DNA of 64,000 nt from Arthrobacter globiformis NBRC 12137 (GCF_000238915.1 NZ_BAEG01000037.1:124001-188000), one strand, 5' to 3'. Numbered from the stretch's first letter, positions 1 through 8,629 are shown. Numbers and translations are program-made. The notes: generated by a model from the sequence alone, not told the origin.

Positions 1-221
1 CCGGCGACGTTGCACAGGATATCGATGTTGTCCGGCAGCGCGGTCACCGCGGCGGCAATGGACCCGGAGTCGGCCAGATCCACGGGGACCGTCTGGACGT
101 CGAGGGGGGAGGGGTTGCGGTCCAGGACAATGACGGTGTCGTTGTTGTCCAAAAACTTTTGTGCCGTCGCGAGTCCGATGCCGGAGGAGCCGCCGGTGAT
201 TACTACGGTGCGTGCTGTCAT
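1..221 (-). CDS. SDR family oxidoreductase, N-terminal part (runs off the left edge)
   Basis: The first 73 residues of a short-chain dehydrogenase/reductase are present. The product opens with TVVITGGSSGIG, the TGxxxGxG dinucleotide-binding loop of classical SDRs, then VLDRNP at the end of the second beta strand and a VDLAD segment near residue 50. The catalytic Tyr-Lys pair lies outside the window, so cofactor and substrate cannot be judged. It is closely related to the complete SDR at 9169-9966, which shares the VLDRNP segment and the same spacing. It follows the isomerase-like gene at 258-1067 by 36 bp on the same strand and is probably the last visible gene of that operon. Confidence 0.85.
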   Translation of the reverse strand, partial: MTARTVVITGGSSGIGLATAQKFLDNNDTVIVLDRNPSPLDVQTVPVDLADSGSIAAAVTALPDNIDILCNVA

Positions 222-257
222 GGGATTCTCCTGGGAGTTATGCCTGAGGGCGGTTGT

Positions 258-1067
258 TCAGTAGACGTGGATGTGTTGCTGGACGCGCCGGCCCAGTTCG
301 CGGTTGCCGCGGATGGCCAGCAGGGTGGCCGTTTCGGTTGCCCCGACCCGGCCGGTACCCCAAAGGATGAAGGCATCGGCGTCGGAAATGATCGTGGCGG
401 CTGCCGCCTCGTGCTTGTCGGTGGGCTCGGCCGTGACGGCTCCGCTAGGCGACTTGCGCAGGATCCAGGTGCCGCCGCCGTCGCCGCTAAGGAAGATGCG
501 TACCGGTGCGGTCAGCTGTTCCGCCAGGGTCGGAGGGGACATCTGCGGCAGCCCCGCCAGCAGCCATGCGATGGATGGTTCGATGAATTCCTTGATGGGT
601 GGCAGTTGGGGGAGGTCCAGTGGCCCGCGTGGTTCGACCAGGTCGTGCCGGAGATGGCAGTAGTGGTCGAACACCAGGGAGTCAGCCACCAGGTGGGCAG
701 GATACTTTCCGGCGTTGTCGAAGTCGACGAGGAAGTCCCGTGTTGCCGGCGTCTGCATCTGGCGCAGGTTCGACAGCGCAACTGGCAACAGGCTCCGGTA
801 GGTTTCAACGGTTTGTGCAGGTGTCTCGCTGCGGAAGTGCTCCACCTGCCTGTCGTTGGTTGCCTCGATGTCGCCGCTGACCGGGGACGGCAAGGAGCCA
901 GGGTCCACGGTCTCGCGGAGGGTGGCGGTCAGGTGGATGAGCACGTCATGGACGGTCCATCCTTGGCAGGCGCTGGCGCGGTCCCAGTCGCTGTCCTGAA
1001 GCCGTGCGGCGAGATCCAGGACGAAGTCCCCCAGCCGTTCCAGCGCGTGGACCGCTTGAAGGCTCAT
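258..1067 (-). CDS. Mycothiol-dependent maleylpyruvate isomerase family protein
   Basis: 269 residues, the usual size of the MDMPI/DinB-like family, whose members use mycothiol and a metal held by histidines of a four-helix bundle. The N-terminal helix carries CQGWTVHDVLIHL around residues 34-46, the family signature with its first metal-ligand histidine. A second histidine-rich stretch, DHYCHLRHD, lies near residues 132-142. The C-terminal part matches the small alpha/beta extension of the family. The start overlaps the stop of the CoA-transferase gene by ATGA, indicating translational coupling. A close paralogue is encoded at 25964-26770. The true substrate is unknown. Mycothiol adducts or a cis-trans isomerisation in the linked CoA pathway are possibilities, not conclusions. 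Confidence 0.85.
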   Translation of the reverse strand: MSLQAVHALERLGDFVLDLAARLQDSDWDRASACQGWTVHDVLIHLTATLRETVDPGSLPSPVSGDIEATNDRQVEHFRSETPAQTVETYRSLLPVALSNLRQMQTPATRDFLVDFDNAGKYPAHLVADSLVFDHYCHLRHDLVEPRGPLDLPQLPPIKEFIEPSIAWLLAGLPQMSPPTLAEQLTAPVRIFLSGDGGGTWILRKSPSGAVTAEPTDKHEAAAATIISDADAFILWGTGRVGATETATLLAIRGNRELGRRVQQHIHVY

Positions 1068-2260
1068 GTCAGGGCGCCTCTCACCAGGGGCCGCAGCAGT
1101 TCTTCGTTGTGTTGGCCGAGATCAGGCACGGGGCCGGGACGTGCGGATTTGCCGTCGAAGACCAGCGGGGAGCGCGGGAGCAGCAGCGGTGCGCCGTCGT
1201 GGTGGGCGGCCCTGTGGTCTTGAAGGGGGGTGAAGAGGTTCCGGTGTGCCAGCTGGGGGCAGTTGCGGACGTCCTCGATGGTCTGGACAGCCCCTGCCGG
1301 CTGCCCGGTCTCGCGCAGCCGTGCTGTTGCTTCCTCGCGGGTGAGGTTCCCGGCGGCGGCCCATGCTTCCAGGGCGGGCACGATGAGGGTCTTCATGTTC
1401 TTGGCCCGTTTGAGCACGGTGTCCAGTTCCGGATCGTTGGCGAGCTCGGGTCGTTCCATGGCTGTGCAGCAGCGGATCCACATGTCGTCGGTGGGGATGA
1501 CGATGGAGATCCAGCCGCCGTCAGCGGCGCGGAAGGCTCCGACGGGGCTGAATTCGTCGGCTCCACGGGTAGGTACGGCCCCGGTGAATTCGTGCAGGGT
1601 CAGGGGACGTTCGAGCAGGGCAGCTCCGACGTCGTACATGGCGGTGTCGACATGGCAGCCCTGCCCGGTGGTGGCGCGTCCGGTGAGTCCGGCGAGGATG
1701 CCCAGCGCACCCCAGATGCCGGCGAGCAGGTCCATGGTCGACATGGGTGCCAGTCCGGGAGGGGCGTCGGCGGAGGGGCCGATGAGACTGGACAGGCCGC
1801 TCATGGCCTGGATGACCGAGTCGAAAGCGGGCCACTTGGCGTACGGGCCGCCGGAGGCGCCGAAACCTGTGATCTCGCAGATCACCAGCCGCGGGTATTG
1901 TGCACGGAGTTCAGCGGTGCCGAAGCCCTGCCGGGCGAGGGCGCCGGGCCGCAGATTGGATACCAGGACGTCGGCCGTCTTGAGGAGCACGGAGAACTGC
2001 TCCTTGTCTTCAGGGTTCTCCAGATTCAGCGTGATCGACTTCTTGCTCCGGTTGTAGGAAGCGAAGCCGCCGCTGATGTAGTCATCGTCGGTGCCTTTGC
2101 GGGGCTCGTAGCTGCGGCGCGGATCCCCGGTGCCGGGGCGCTCGATCTTGATGACCTCGGCGCCGGCGTCGGCAAGGATGGAGGTGCAGTAGGGTCCTGC
2201 GATGTACTGCTCCAGGGACAGGACGCGGATGCCTTCGAGGAGGCGGGGGGTTTCGGTCAT
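1064..2260 (-). CDS. CaiB/BaiF family (family III) CoA-transferase
   Basis: 398 residues, typical for family III CoA-transferases, which move CoA between carboxylic acids through an aspartyl-CoA intermediate. The N-terminus shows the family pattern: RVLSLEQYIAGPYCTSILAD, then GAEVIKIERPGTGDPRR. An aspartate near residue 177, in STMDLLAG, sits where the catalytic Asp is expected. The gene overlaps both neighbours by 4 bp and lies between a MaoC-type hydratase and a mycothiol-type isomerase. Together with the MaoC and CitE genes the layout matches itaconate or mesaconate degradation (CoA activation, hydration, cleavage). The family assignment is firm; the substrate is inferred. Confidence 0.92.
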   Translation of the reverse strand: MTETPRLLEGIRVLSLEQYIAGPYCTSILADAGAEVIKIERPGTGDPRRSYEPRKGTDDDYISGGFASYNRSKKSITLNLENPEDKEQFSVLLKTADVLVSNLRPGALARQGFGTAELRAQYPRLVICEITGFGASGGPYAKWPAFDSVIQAMSGLSSLIGPSADAPPGLAPMSTMDLLAGIWGALGILAGLTGRATTGQGCHVDTAMYDVGAALLERPLTLHEFTGAVPTRGADEFSPVGAFRAADGGWISIVIPTDDMWIRCCTAMERPELANDPELDTVLKRAKNMKTLIVPALEAWAAAGNLTREEATARLRETGQPAGAVQTIEDVRNCPQLAHRNLFTPLQDHRAAHHDGAPLLLPRSPLVFDGKSARPGPVPDLGQHNEELLRPLVRGALT

Positions 2261-3255
2261 GGCTTTCCTTCAGACTTGGTTTCGGCGGCGGTCCACACAA
2301 CGGGGACCCAGGAGAGCACGTCAACGGGCTCGGCGCCGGGCCGGTGGGCCGTGGCGGTGATGCGGTAAGCGGCGATGCTTCCGTCTTTGTGGGGCAGGCT
2401 GTCCTCAAGGACGGTGGTGAAGCTGAGCAGGTCTTCTTCGAAGACAGGTGCCAGGTGGTCGCAGGAGTGCCAGCCAAGGACGGTGGCGATCGAGGGGTCG
2501 ATCCGGCTCAGGGCTGCCTGGGCGAGTCCCACGGTGTGGCCGCCGTATACCAGCCGTCGGCCCTGCTGGCCCCGGCCGGTATCCCGGTGCGCGGCGGCAA
2601 GGTTCTGGGTGATGCGGACCAGCGACTGGGCTTCGGTCACGGGTTCCCGCAAGGGGTCCTGCACCTCGGTCCCGGCCGGAGGAAGGACTGTTGTGGGGAG
2701 TCCGGCCAGGTTCCAGTCGGCGGGGGCGAGCTGAATGTACTCGCCCAGATCCAGGGTCTGTTCTGCGGCGCCCGTCTCGCCTGCTTCGGTCAGGGCCAGC
2801 CGGTGCCGGACAGGTATCAGGGCCAGGCGTTCGAAGTCGGCAATGATGTTGCCTGCTTCATCGCGTGTGGTCATCGAGAGCAGAACCTTCGCCCGGTCAC
2901 CGGCGGCGTTCGGGCGGGCCAGTCTGGCTGCCTTGGGCGTGACCGTGGTCTCCAGGGTGGTTCCGACCGGCACCTGGCGTAGGATCCGGACGTGGCGGTA
3001 GAAGAGATTGGCGATGACGCGCCGGGTGGCGACGGTTGACTGACCGATGGCGACCTGGAGCACCAGGGCGGGGTTGGCCAGCACACCTGCCCCCGTGACC
3101 TGGTGCGACAGTGGCGCGCTGAGGGGCACGCGCAGCGCATCCCCGGTGATTGCCTGATACTGCGCGGCCAGGCCGTCGGTGAGCGTGATGGCCGGTGCCG
3201 CTGGCAGCGGGACGCCGAGAATGAGTTCCTCGGCGAACGGTTCGTGGATGCTCAT
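2257..3255 (-). CDS. MaoC-like acyl-CoA hydratase (candidate itaconyl-/mesaconyl-CoA hydratase)
   Basis: 332 residues, fitting a double hot-dog MaoC-type hydratase such as itaconyl-CoA or mesaconyl-CoA hydratase. The C-terminal half contains RLVYGGHTVGLAQAAL around residues 240-255, comparable to the GG-H-x-G segment of these hydratases. The N-terminal half holds the substrate-binding hot dog. The gene overlaps the CoA-transferase start and the CitE-like gene end by 4 bp each, so the three enzymes are translated together. The expected reaction is hydration of an unsaturated C5-dicarboxylyl-CoA to citramalyl-CoA or methylmalyl-CoA. Family confidence is good; specificity is inferred from neighbours. 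Confidence 0.8.
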   Translation of the reverse strand: MSIHEPFAEELILGVPLPAAPAITLTDGLAAQYQAITGDALRVPLSAPLSHQVTGAGVLANPALVLQVAIGQSTVATRRVIANLFYRHVRILRQVPVGTTLETTVTPKAARLARPNAAGDRAKVLLSMTTRDEAGNIIADFERLALIPVRHRLALTEAGETGAAEQTLDLGEYIQLAPADWNLAGLPTTVLPPAGTEVQDPLREPVTEAQSLVRITQNLAAAHRDTGRGQQGRRLVYGGHTVGLAQAALSRIDPSIATVLGWHSCDHLAPVFEEDLLSFTTVLEDSLPHKDGSIAAYRITATAHRPGAEPVDVLSWVPVVWTAAETKSEGKP

Positions 3256-4079
3256 AAGGCTGCTCCTGCCATGCGGACGGCGGCCCGGGCGCGTTCAATG
3301 ACGGGGGCATCGATCATCTGGCCACGGAACCTGAAGGCGCCGTCGTGGTTCTGTCCGTTAATTTCTTCAAGGAGGTCCTGGGCCCAGTTCACGTACTCCG
3401 GTGCGGGGGCGAAGGTTTCGTTGACAGTGCTGATCTGGGACGGGTGAATGCACAGCTTTCCTGCGAACCCCAGGTCTGCTTCCCGCCTGGCCTGGGCGGA
3501 GAGTGCTGTCGGGTCGCTGAAGTCGGCGTTTGGTCCGGCGATGGCCCATTTTCCTGCAGCTGCTGCTGCGTTGATGATCCTGGACTTGGCCCACCCGGTG
3601 TCGCTCATGCGCGAGGCACCGACGGCGGCCATCGTGGCGAGGAAGTCATACTCGCCAAACATCAGACCTGCCACGCGCGGCAAGCGGGCGATCTCGGCGG
3701 CCTGCTCCAAGCCTTCTGCCGTTTCGATCATTGCGATGAGCGGGAAATCCTGGATCCTCTGCGCGGCGAGGGCTGCCGATGCCAGTGTCGCCATCGGCAG
3801 GACCAGGGGGACGTCGTGGCCGGGCCACTGCCCTACGGCGGAGGCGTCGGCGTCGAAATGCTCGGCGAAGCTGGCATTGACGCGCACCCAGACGTGCGGC
3901 CGGGCGGTGGCCGCGGATGTGATGTGAGCATGCGTCAGTTCCCGCGCTGCGGGTTTGTCCACGGGTGCGACGCCGTCCTCCCAGTCGACCATCACGGCAT
4001 CGGCGCCGGAGTTGATCGATTTGTCCAGGAAGCGTTGGGATGACCCGGGCACGGACAGGACACTGCGGGCGAAAGTCAT
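3252..4079 (-). CDS. HpcH/HpaI-CitE family lyase (candidate citramalyl-CoA lyase)
   Basis: 275 residues, the size of CitE-like beta-hydroxyacyl-CoA lyases, TIM barrels that split citramalyl-, malyl- or citryl-CoA using Mg. Visible family motifs are RSVLSVPGSSQRF at the N-terminus, VDWEDGVAP near residues 31-39, MIETAEGLEQA near the middle with the metal-binding Glu, and FGEYDF with the second acidic ligand. The final step would release pyruvate or glyoxylate plus an acyl-CoA. It starts 26 bp after the agmatinase-family gene on the same strand and overlaps the MaoC gene by 4 bp. Citrate lyase beta subunit of a CitDEF complex is unlikely because citD and citF are absent. Confidence 0.88.
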   Translation of the reverse strand: MTFARSVLSVPGSSQRFLDKSINSGADAVMVDWEDGVAPVDKPAARELTHAHITSAATARPHVWVRVNASFAEHFDADASAVGQWPGHDVPLVLPMATLASAALAAQRIQDFPLIAMIETAEGLEQAAEIARLPRVAGLMFGEYDFLATMAAVGASRMSDTGWAKSRIINAAAAAGKWAIAGPNADFSDPTALSAQARREADLGFAGKLCIHPSQISTVNETFAPAPEYVNWAQDLLEEINGQNHDGAFRFRGQMIDAPVIERARAAVRMAGAAL

Positions 4080-4105
4080 GTGCTTGTTCCTTTTCTTCTG
4101 GGTGG

Positions 4106-5107
4106 TTACCGGGTGCGGAAGGATGAAAGGTCCACGGCGGGGGCGATCGCCGAGAGGATCTCGTAGCCGACATGGGCGGCTGCGATGCCGGTGATGTCGG
4201 CGTGGTCGTAGGCAGGGGACACCTCGACGATGTCCCCGCCCACGATGTTGAGCGATTTCATGGACCGCAGCATGGTTAGCAGCTCCCTGCTGGTGAGTCC
4301 GCCTGATTCGGGGGTTCCCGTTCCCGGTGCGAACGCGGGGTCGAGGACGTCAATGTCGACGCTGACGTATACGGGCCGGTCGCCCACCCTGGCCTTGAGC
4401 TTTTCGATGGCCCCGGTGAGGCCTGTCAGTTCGATTTCTTCGCAGCGGACGGTGGCGAAGCCAAGGGCGCGGTCATCGTCCATGTCGCCGGGGGCGTACA
4501 GGCCGCCGCGCGTGCCGATGTGCATGCACGCCTCCTGGTCCAGCAGGCCTTCTTCCGATGCCCTGCGGAATGGTGTGCCGTGGAGTATCGGGGTGTTGAA
4601 GTAGGTGTCCCAGGTGTCCAGATGCGCGTCGAAGTGGACGACGGCGATGGGCCCGTGGACGGCGTGCAGGGCACGGAGCGTCGGGAGTGCGATGCTGTGG
4701 TCCCCGCCAAGGACCAGCAGCCGCCGGGATCGTTCCAGGACTCCCCTCATCGCCCATTCAATAGAGGTGATGGCCTCATCGATGTTGTAGGGGTTAACGC
4801 CCACATCGCCCAGATCAGCGATCTGCTGGCTCTGGAAGGGCCAGGCATCGGCCTCGGGATTGAACGGGCGAAGGAGCTTGGACGCGTTCCTGATGTGGGC
4901 CGGCCCGAACCGGGTTCCTGGCCTGTAACTGACCCCCGAATCGTACGGAACACCAACGATGGCCACGTCGAGGTCTGAGACCTCATCAGGAGCAGGCAGT
5001 GCCGCGAACGTCGCAGGGGCTGCATACCGCGGCAGGCGGGTGAAATCGGGCTGGCCGGTCACGGTGCCGGTGGTGATGCGCGGCACAACTAGGGGGGATT
5101 CGCTCAT
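4106..5107 (-). CDS. Agmatinase / ureohydrolase (arginase superfamily)
   Basis: 333 residues with all binuclear manganese motifs of the arginase superfamily: GGDHSIALP, VVHFDAHLDTWD and SVDIDVLDPAFAPGTGTPESGG (first 16 residues cited as the core). Length and the GTGTPESGG variant fit agmatinase, guanidinobutyrase or guanidinopropionase, which hydrolyse a guanidino group to urea. The chosen ATG at 5107 has GGAG eight bases upstream; a TTG eleven codons further out is in frame but poorly placed. A sigma70-like promoter lies just upstream. Agmatine hydrolysis would feed putrescine to the Puu-like genes at 10.8-17.3 kb; guanidinobutyrate would give GABA. Which guanidino compound is used cannot be read from the sequence. 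Confidence 0.9.
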   Translation of the reverse strand: MSESPLVVPRITTGTVTGQPDFTRLPRYAAPATFAALPAPDEVSDLDVAIVGVPYDSGVSYRPGTRFGPAHIRNASKLLRPFNPEADAWPFQSQQIADLGDVGVNPYNIDEAITSIEWAMRGVLERSRRLLVLGGDHSIALPTLRALHAVHGPIAVVHFDAHLDTWDTYFNTPILHGTPFRRASEEGLLDQEACMHIGTRGGLYAPGDMDDDRALGFATVRCEEIELTGLTGAIEKLKARVGDRPVYVSVDIDVLDPAFAPGTGTPESGGLTSRELLTMLRSMKSLNIVGGDIVEVSPAYDHADITGIAAAHVGYEILSAIAPAVDLSSFRTR

Positions 5108-5154
5108 GCGGGATGCTCCGTTGCAGGGGATGGTTCTCAAACTCTTGTTATCGA

Positions 5155-5185
5155 ATAGTAGGCAGATTCATTGGATATTTGTCAA
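5155..5185 (-). promoter_or_regulatory. Sigma70-like promoter for the agmatinase-CitE-MaoC-CoA-transferase operon
   Basis: On the minus strand TTGACA (5180-5185) is followed after 19 bases by TACTAT (5155-5160), 48 bases before the chosen agmatinase start. The whole 5108-5212 gap is AT-rich compared with its surroundings. The 19-base spacer is longer than ideal, so this is a candidate only. Confidence 0.45.
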
Positions 5186-5212
5186 TAGTGACTTACATAG
5201 CTTGAGTTTTGA

Positions 5213-6472
5213 TCAATCTATTGCAGTGTAGGCAGGTTTTTTGGCCTGCTGGCCGTTTCTCGTATTGGCGCGGGACTCAAGAAATGACCTGAGTCGGTGG
5301 GCTGCGTCCTCGATTTCTGTCAGCGAGGGCAGGATGGCGAACCGGAAGTAGTGGGTGCCGAACCAGTTGAAGGCGCTTCCGTGCGTGACCAGCAGCTTCT
5401 GGTCCTGGAGGAGTTCGTACGCGAAGTCCTCGTCGCTGGCAAAGGAGTACATCTGCGGATCGATCCGCACAAAGAGATAAAGGGCACCGCTGGCCCGGAC
5501 GCACTCGAGTCCTGGAATGCCGTTCAGGAGTTGATGGGCCAAGTCCCGCTGAAGCCTCAGCCGTCCCTTTGGGCCGACCAGGTCGTCGATGCTCTGATAT
5601 CCGCCCAGCGCCGTCTGAATCGCGTGCTGGGCCGGGACGTTCGCGCACAGGCGCAGTGAAGCAAGGAGTTCCAGCCCTTCGCGGTAGGACGAGCTGGCCG
5701 AACGCGGACCGGTGATCACCAACCAGCCGGCACGGTAGCCGGGCATGCGGTAGGCCTTTGAGAGTCCACTGAAGGTGATGCAGCAAAGATCGGGAGCGAC
5801 GGCGGCAACATGAAAATGCCTACCCTCAAACAGGACTTTCTCGTAGATCTCGTCCGCGAAGATCACCAGGTCGTGCTTGCGGGCCAGATCTGCGATGCCC
5901 TTCAGGGTCTCTTCCGGGTACACCGCGCCCGTGGGGTTGTTCGGGTTGATGATGACGATCGCGCGTGTCCTGGGGGTGATTTTCCGCTCGATGTCTTCCA
6001 GACTTGGCAGCCAGTTATCGTCAGGGTCGCAGAGGTAATGCCGGGCGATGCCGTCGGCCAGGCCAACGGCGGCAGTCCACACGGGGAAGTCCGGAGTCGG
6101 GACGAGCACTTCGTCACCGTCTTCCAGCAAGGCCTGCAGGGCCATCGGAATAAGTTCACTGACGCCGTTGCCGATGAAAACGTCCTCCACCTGCACGTCC
6201 AGCAGCCCGCTGCTCTGATAGTGCTGCGCGATGGCTGTTCGGGCGGAGAACAGGCCTTTGGAGTCGCTGTAGCCCTGGGCGCGTCCAAGATTGTGGATGA
6301 TGTCGTGAACGATGGGCTCAGGGACCGGGAACGCGAAAGGTGCAGGGTCGCCGAGGTTCATGTTCAGGATGCGGTGACCCAGAGCCTCCAGTTCTTTGGC
6401 CGCGCGCGGTACTCTGCCCCGCAGCTCGTAGCGGATCCCTGCAAGTTTGCTCGATTGAAGGACCTGTTTCAC
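5213..6472 (-). CDS. PLP-dependent aminotransferase, AlaA-like (fold type I)
   Basis: 419 residues, close to the 405-residue glutamate-pyruvate transaminase AlaA. The motifs are in order: LNMNLGDPAPF at the N-terminus, NPNNPTGAVYPEE near residue 178, FADEIYEKVLFEG near 208, and the Schiff-base lysine in FSGLSKAYRMPGYRAGW near 240. The C-terminus carries the substrate-carboxylate arginine region HYFRFAILP. Its start overlaps the stop of the 96-residue gene upstream by ATGA. In this setting it could transaminate alanine, GABA or a product of the adjacent pathways. The housekeeping AlaA role is an alternative, although co-transcription with an unknown small gene argues for a dedicated job. Confidence 0.88.
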   Translation of the reverse strand: MKQVLQSSKLAGIRYELRGRVPRAAKELEALGHRILNMNLGDPAPFAFPVPEPIVHDIIHNLGRAQGYSDSKGLFSARTAIAQHYQSSGLLDVQVEDVFIGNGVSELIPMALQALLEDGDEVLVPTPDFPVWTAAVGLADGIARHYLCDPDDNWLPSLEDIERKITPRTRAIVIINPNNPTGAVYPEETLKGIADLARKHDLVIFADEIYEKVLFEGRHFHVAAVAPDLCCITFSGLSKAYRMPGYRAGWLVITGPRSASSSYREGLELLASLRLCANVPAQHAIQTALGGYQSIDDLVGPKGRLRLQRDLAHQLLNGIPGLECVRASGALYLFVRIDPQMYSFASDEDFAYELLQDQKLLVTHGSAFNWFGTHYFRFAILPSLTEIEDAAHRLRSFLESRANTRNGQQAKKPAYTAID

Positions 6473-6759
6473 CCTTTCACGCCGCCTTCCTGCAGCTGCA
6501 GGGGCGCAATCCAGAGCTCGTCGCCCTCATCCTTGCTGATCAGCTGCCGGGGCTCCGGCCCTGGCTGGGCAATCCATGCGACGGACCCCCCGCCGCACAC
6601 GACTTCGAGGATCCCGACCCGCACAACCCGTCCGGCCCGGGCAACAAACACCTCTCCACCCACGGCCGTGGACCACTCATCAACACGGACGAGTCGGGCC
6701 AGGAATGCGCCAGGCGGGGAAGGCGTCGTTGAAGGCATCTCGAGTACAACAGGGGACAT
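6469..6759 (-). CDS. Small hypothetical protein, 96 aa, coupled to the aminotransferase
   Basis: I do not recognise this protein. It has 96 residues, with a Pro/Thr-rich start, several short hydrophobic beta-like strands (FLARLVRVDE, VFVARAGRVVRVGILEVV) and an acidic segment SKDEGDELWIAP near the C-terminus. No membrane segment, signal peptide or cysteine cluster is visible. The ATG is preceded by GAGAGG at a good distance, and the stop overlaps the aminotransferase ATG by 4 bp. That coupling is the main reason to call it real. The strand-rich pattern could be a small barrel or a binding partner of the aminotransferase. No function is assigned. Confidence 0.65.
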   Translation of the reverse strand: MSPVVLEMPSTTPSPPGAFLARLVRVDEWSTAVGGEVFVARAGRVVRVGILEVVCGGGSVAWIAQPGPEPRQLISKDEGDELWIAPLQLQEGGVKG

Positions 6760-6860
6760 GGAACAAAACCTCTCAATTCATGATTGTTGATCAAGAGTAC
6801 CGCGCATTTCCTGAAAAATATACGTTCTTTTAGTATTTCACCTGATTTTCTTGCATGAGA

Positions 6861-7325
6861 TTACCCGGGGTGGCTGGCAAGCCGCATGCTGCTGAGAACT
6901 TCCGCGAACCACGTGACGGCGGCTTCTCCTACGGGCTCCCAGGTGGACGCGTCGTGGCGTCCGAACTCGCCCACCCGGTGTGCGCCCAGTTCTTCGAGCT
7001 CGGCGCCGAGCTTGAGGGACCCGTGGCCGAAGGTTTCCGTGTAGAACGAGTCGCCGAGCCCAAAGATGGCGAATTTAACTCCGGTCAGGTCCGGCCGTGT
7101 TTCGCTGAGGGCGGTGTAGAACGGCAATGCCGTGTTGGGAAGTTCACCTTCTCCGTAGGTTGAGCAGATGAACACGAACAACGCCTCATCGGAAATTTTT
7201 TCCACGGTGACTTCCGCGAGATCTCGGACTTCCACGTCGTGGCCGTCGGCCAGGGAGAGGGCCAGGTCTTCTGCTGCCAGTTCACCGTTGCCGGACTCAG
7301 TGCCGAAGAGTATCGAAATTTTCAC
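6861..7325 (-). CDS. Flavodoxin
   Basis: 154 residues, a short-chain-type flavodoxin. The FMN phosphate loop is LFGTESGNGE at residues 6-15; the 50s loop is CSTYGEGELP and the 90s loop FGLGDSFYTETFG, with the aromatic residues expected to stack on the isoalloxazine. It starts with GTG (7325), preceded by AAAGGAG at a good distance. It lies 44 bp after a ferredoxin/flavodoxin reductase gene on the same strand, forming an electron chain NADPH to FAD to FMN. Likely acceptors are the two cytochrome P450s nearby or the HtaA-domain protein of the same operon. Confidence 0.92.
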   Translation of the reverse strand: MKISILFGTESGNGELAAEDLALSLADGHDVEVRDLAEVTVEKISDEALFVFICSTYGEGELPNTALPFYTALSETRPDLTGVKFAIFGLGDSFYTETFGHGSLKLGAELEELGAHRVGEFGRHDASTWEPVGEAAVTWFAEVLSSMRLASHPG

Positions 7326-7369
7326 AGCTTGCTCCTTTGCTTAGGCGGCTCATCGGTCGCCGGGTTTGT

Positions 7370-8629
7370 CTATTTCTGAACCGTTTCGCGGGCTGTGGCG
7401 ACCATCCATGCGTGGTCTGGCAGCTTCTTGCGGCTTCGGTTTCCGGGGGCGGCGGCGCGCTCAGCGGCGTCCACCCGAAGCCAGCCCGCATAATCAGTCG
7501 CGCGGTCGTGGACTGCATCCGGCAATCCCGCGTACCCGGGCTTTGCGGGCAAGGCTGCAGCGGCCAGGTATTCGAGTATTTCGGCCGCGACGGCCTTCGC
7601 GCAGTGGCGGTTTTCGGGGATGGTTCCCCGTGCGCCGCGTTTTGCCCAGCCCGTCCGGTAAAGCCCTTCGGCCAGGTAGCCGGTCTCCTGGCTGGCGCCG
7701 CGGTCTCCAATGAGGGGATCGGAGGGGTCGCAGTCAAAGCCCACCGCAGTGATTACCGATTGGGCCGGAATGGTTTGAAGCTGGCCGTCCGGGCGGCGTA
7801 CTTCTACGCCTACGGCGTGGTCCATGCCGATGATCCGGGTTGTGGTGGCGTTGAAATGCAGCCGTACGCGAACCCGCGGCGTCCCGCCCGGTGTGGATGG
7901 AAGGAGGGCGGCGAGGGCGGCAGGATGTGCTTCTACCGATGTGGTTCCGTCCGCTGTGGAGTGGTCCAAGCTTGTGAATTGCACGCCAGGCGTCTTGCCC
8001 AGCTCGGCCACCATCGCGGGGTCAAAGGGGGCAGCTTCCGGTGAGGATCGGCATATCAGGTCGATGTGTGTGACAGGCGCCGCGGCGTACTCTTCAAGGG
8101 CCACGTCGTTGACGTCGCTGCCGGCGAATTCCCCGGGTGTCTTGATCAGGAACCTGACGACGTCCAGTGAAACGTTCCCGCCGCCAATGATGGCCACCGT
8201 CCTGCCAAGCGGCGGAAGCGTGGGCTTTTCCAGCGGGTGGGAGTTTGCGGTTCTGGTCAACTGACCGGCGCCGAAGACGCCCAAAAGGTTTTCTCCCGGT
8301 ACCCCGACGCGTCGGTCGCGGGCCAGGCCTGTGGCGAGGACGACCACGTGGTGTGTGGCCCGCAGATCATCCAGGGTCACCACCGATCCAACGTCGATGT
8401 TTCCCGCGAAGCGCACGTTGTCCCGTTCAAAGAGGCGGGCGAATTGTGCCTGGATTGACTTGGTTCCTTGATGGTCCGGCGCGACGCCGTAGCGGACCAG
8501 GCCAAAGGGCGAGGCCAGCCGTTCAAAAATCGTGATTTCTGCGTCCGGAAGACTCCGCCGCAGTGTCTGCGCCAGATAACAGCCAGCGGGGCCGCTTCCA
8601 ACGATTGCGAGGGTTGGGTTGGGCTGCAT
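7370..8629 (-). CDS. FAD-dependent ferredoxin/flavodoxin NADP reductase (adrenodoxin-reductase type, FprA-like)
   Basis: 419 residues, close to the roughly 455-residue FprA and adrenodoxin reductases. The FAD loop is AIVGSGPAGCYLAQTL at the N-terminus, the NADP loop is VAIIGGGNVSLDVVRF near residue 148, and the C-terminal YRTGWAKRGARGTIPENR segment is diagnostic of the family and contributes to FAD and NADP binding. It takes electrons from NADPH. Its ATG overlaps the stop of the HtaA-domain gene (TAATG), and flavodoxin follows 44 bp downstream, so flavodoxin is the likely direct partner. The chain is probably dedicated to an oxygenase encoded nearby. Confidence 0.9.
   Translation of the reverse strand: MQPNPTLAIVGSGPAGCYLAQTLRRSLPDAEITIFERLASPFGLVRYGVAPDHQGTKSIQAQFARLFERDNVRFAGNIDVGSVVTLDDLRATHHVVVLATGLARDRRVGVPGENLLGVFGAGQLTRTANSHPLEKPTLPPLGRTVAIIGGGNVSLDVVRFLIKTPGEFAGSDVNDVALEEYAAAPVTHIDLICRSSPEAAPFDPAMVAELGKTPGVQFTSLDHSTADGTTSVEAHPAALAALLPSTPGGTPRVRVRLHFNATTTRIIGMDHAVGVEVRRPDGQLQTIPAQSVITAVGFDCDPSDPLIGDRGASQETGYLAEGLYRTGWAKRGARGTIPENRHCAKAVAAEILEYLAAAALPAKPGYAGLPDAVHDRATDYAGWLRVDAAERAAAPGNRSRKKLPDHAWMVATARETVQK

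Noticed and set aside
1004..2368. Long plus-strand ORF of 454 codons opposite the CoA-transferase
   Set aside because: It has no motif, its composition is that of a high-GC antisense frame, and the minus-strand gene has full family motifs.
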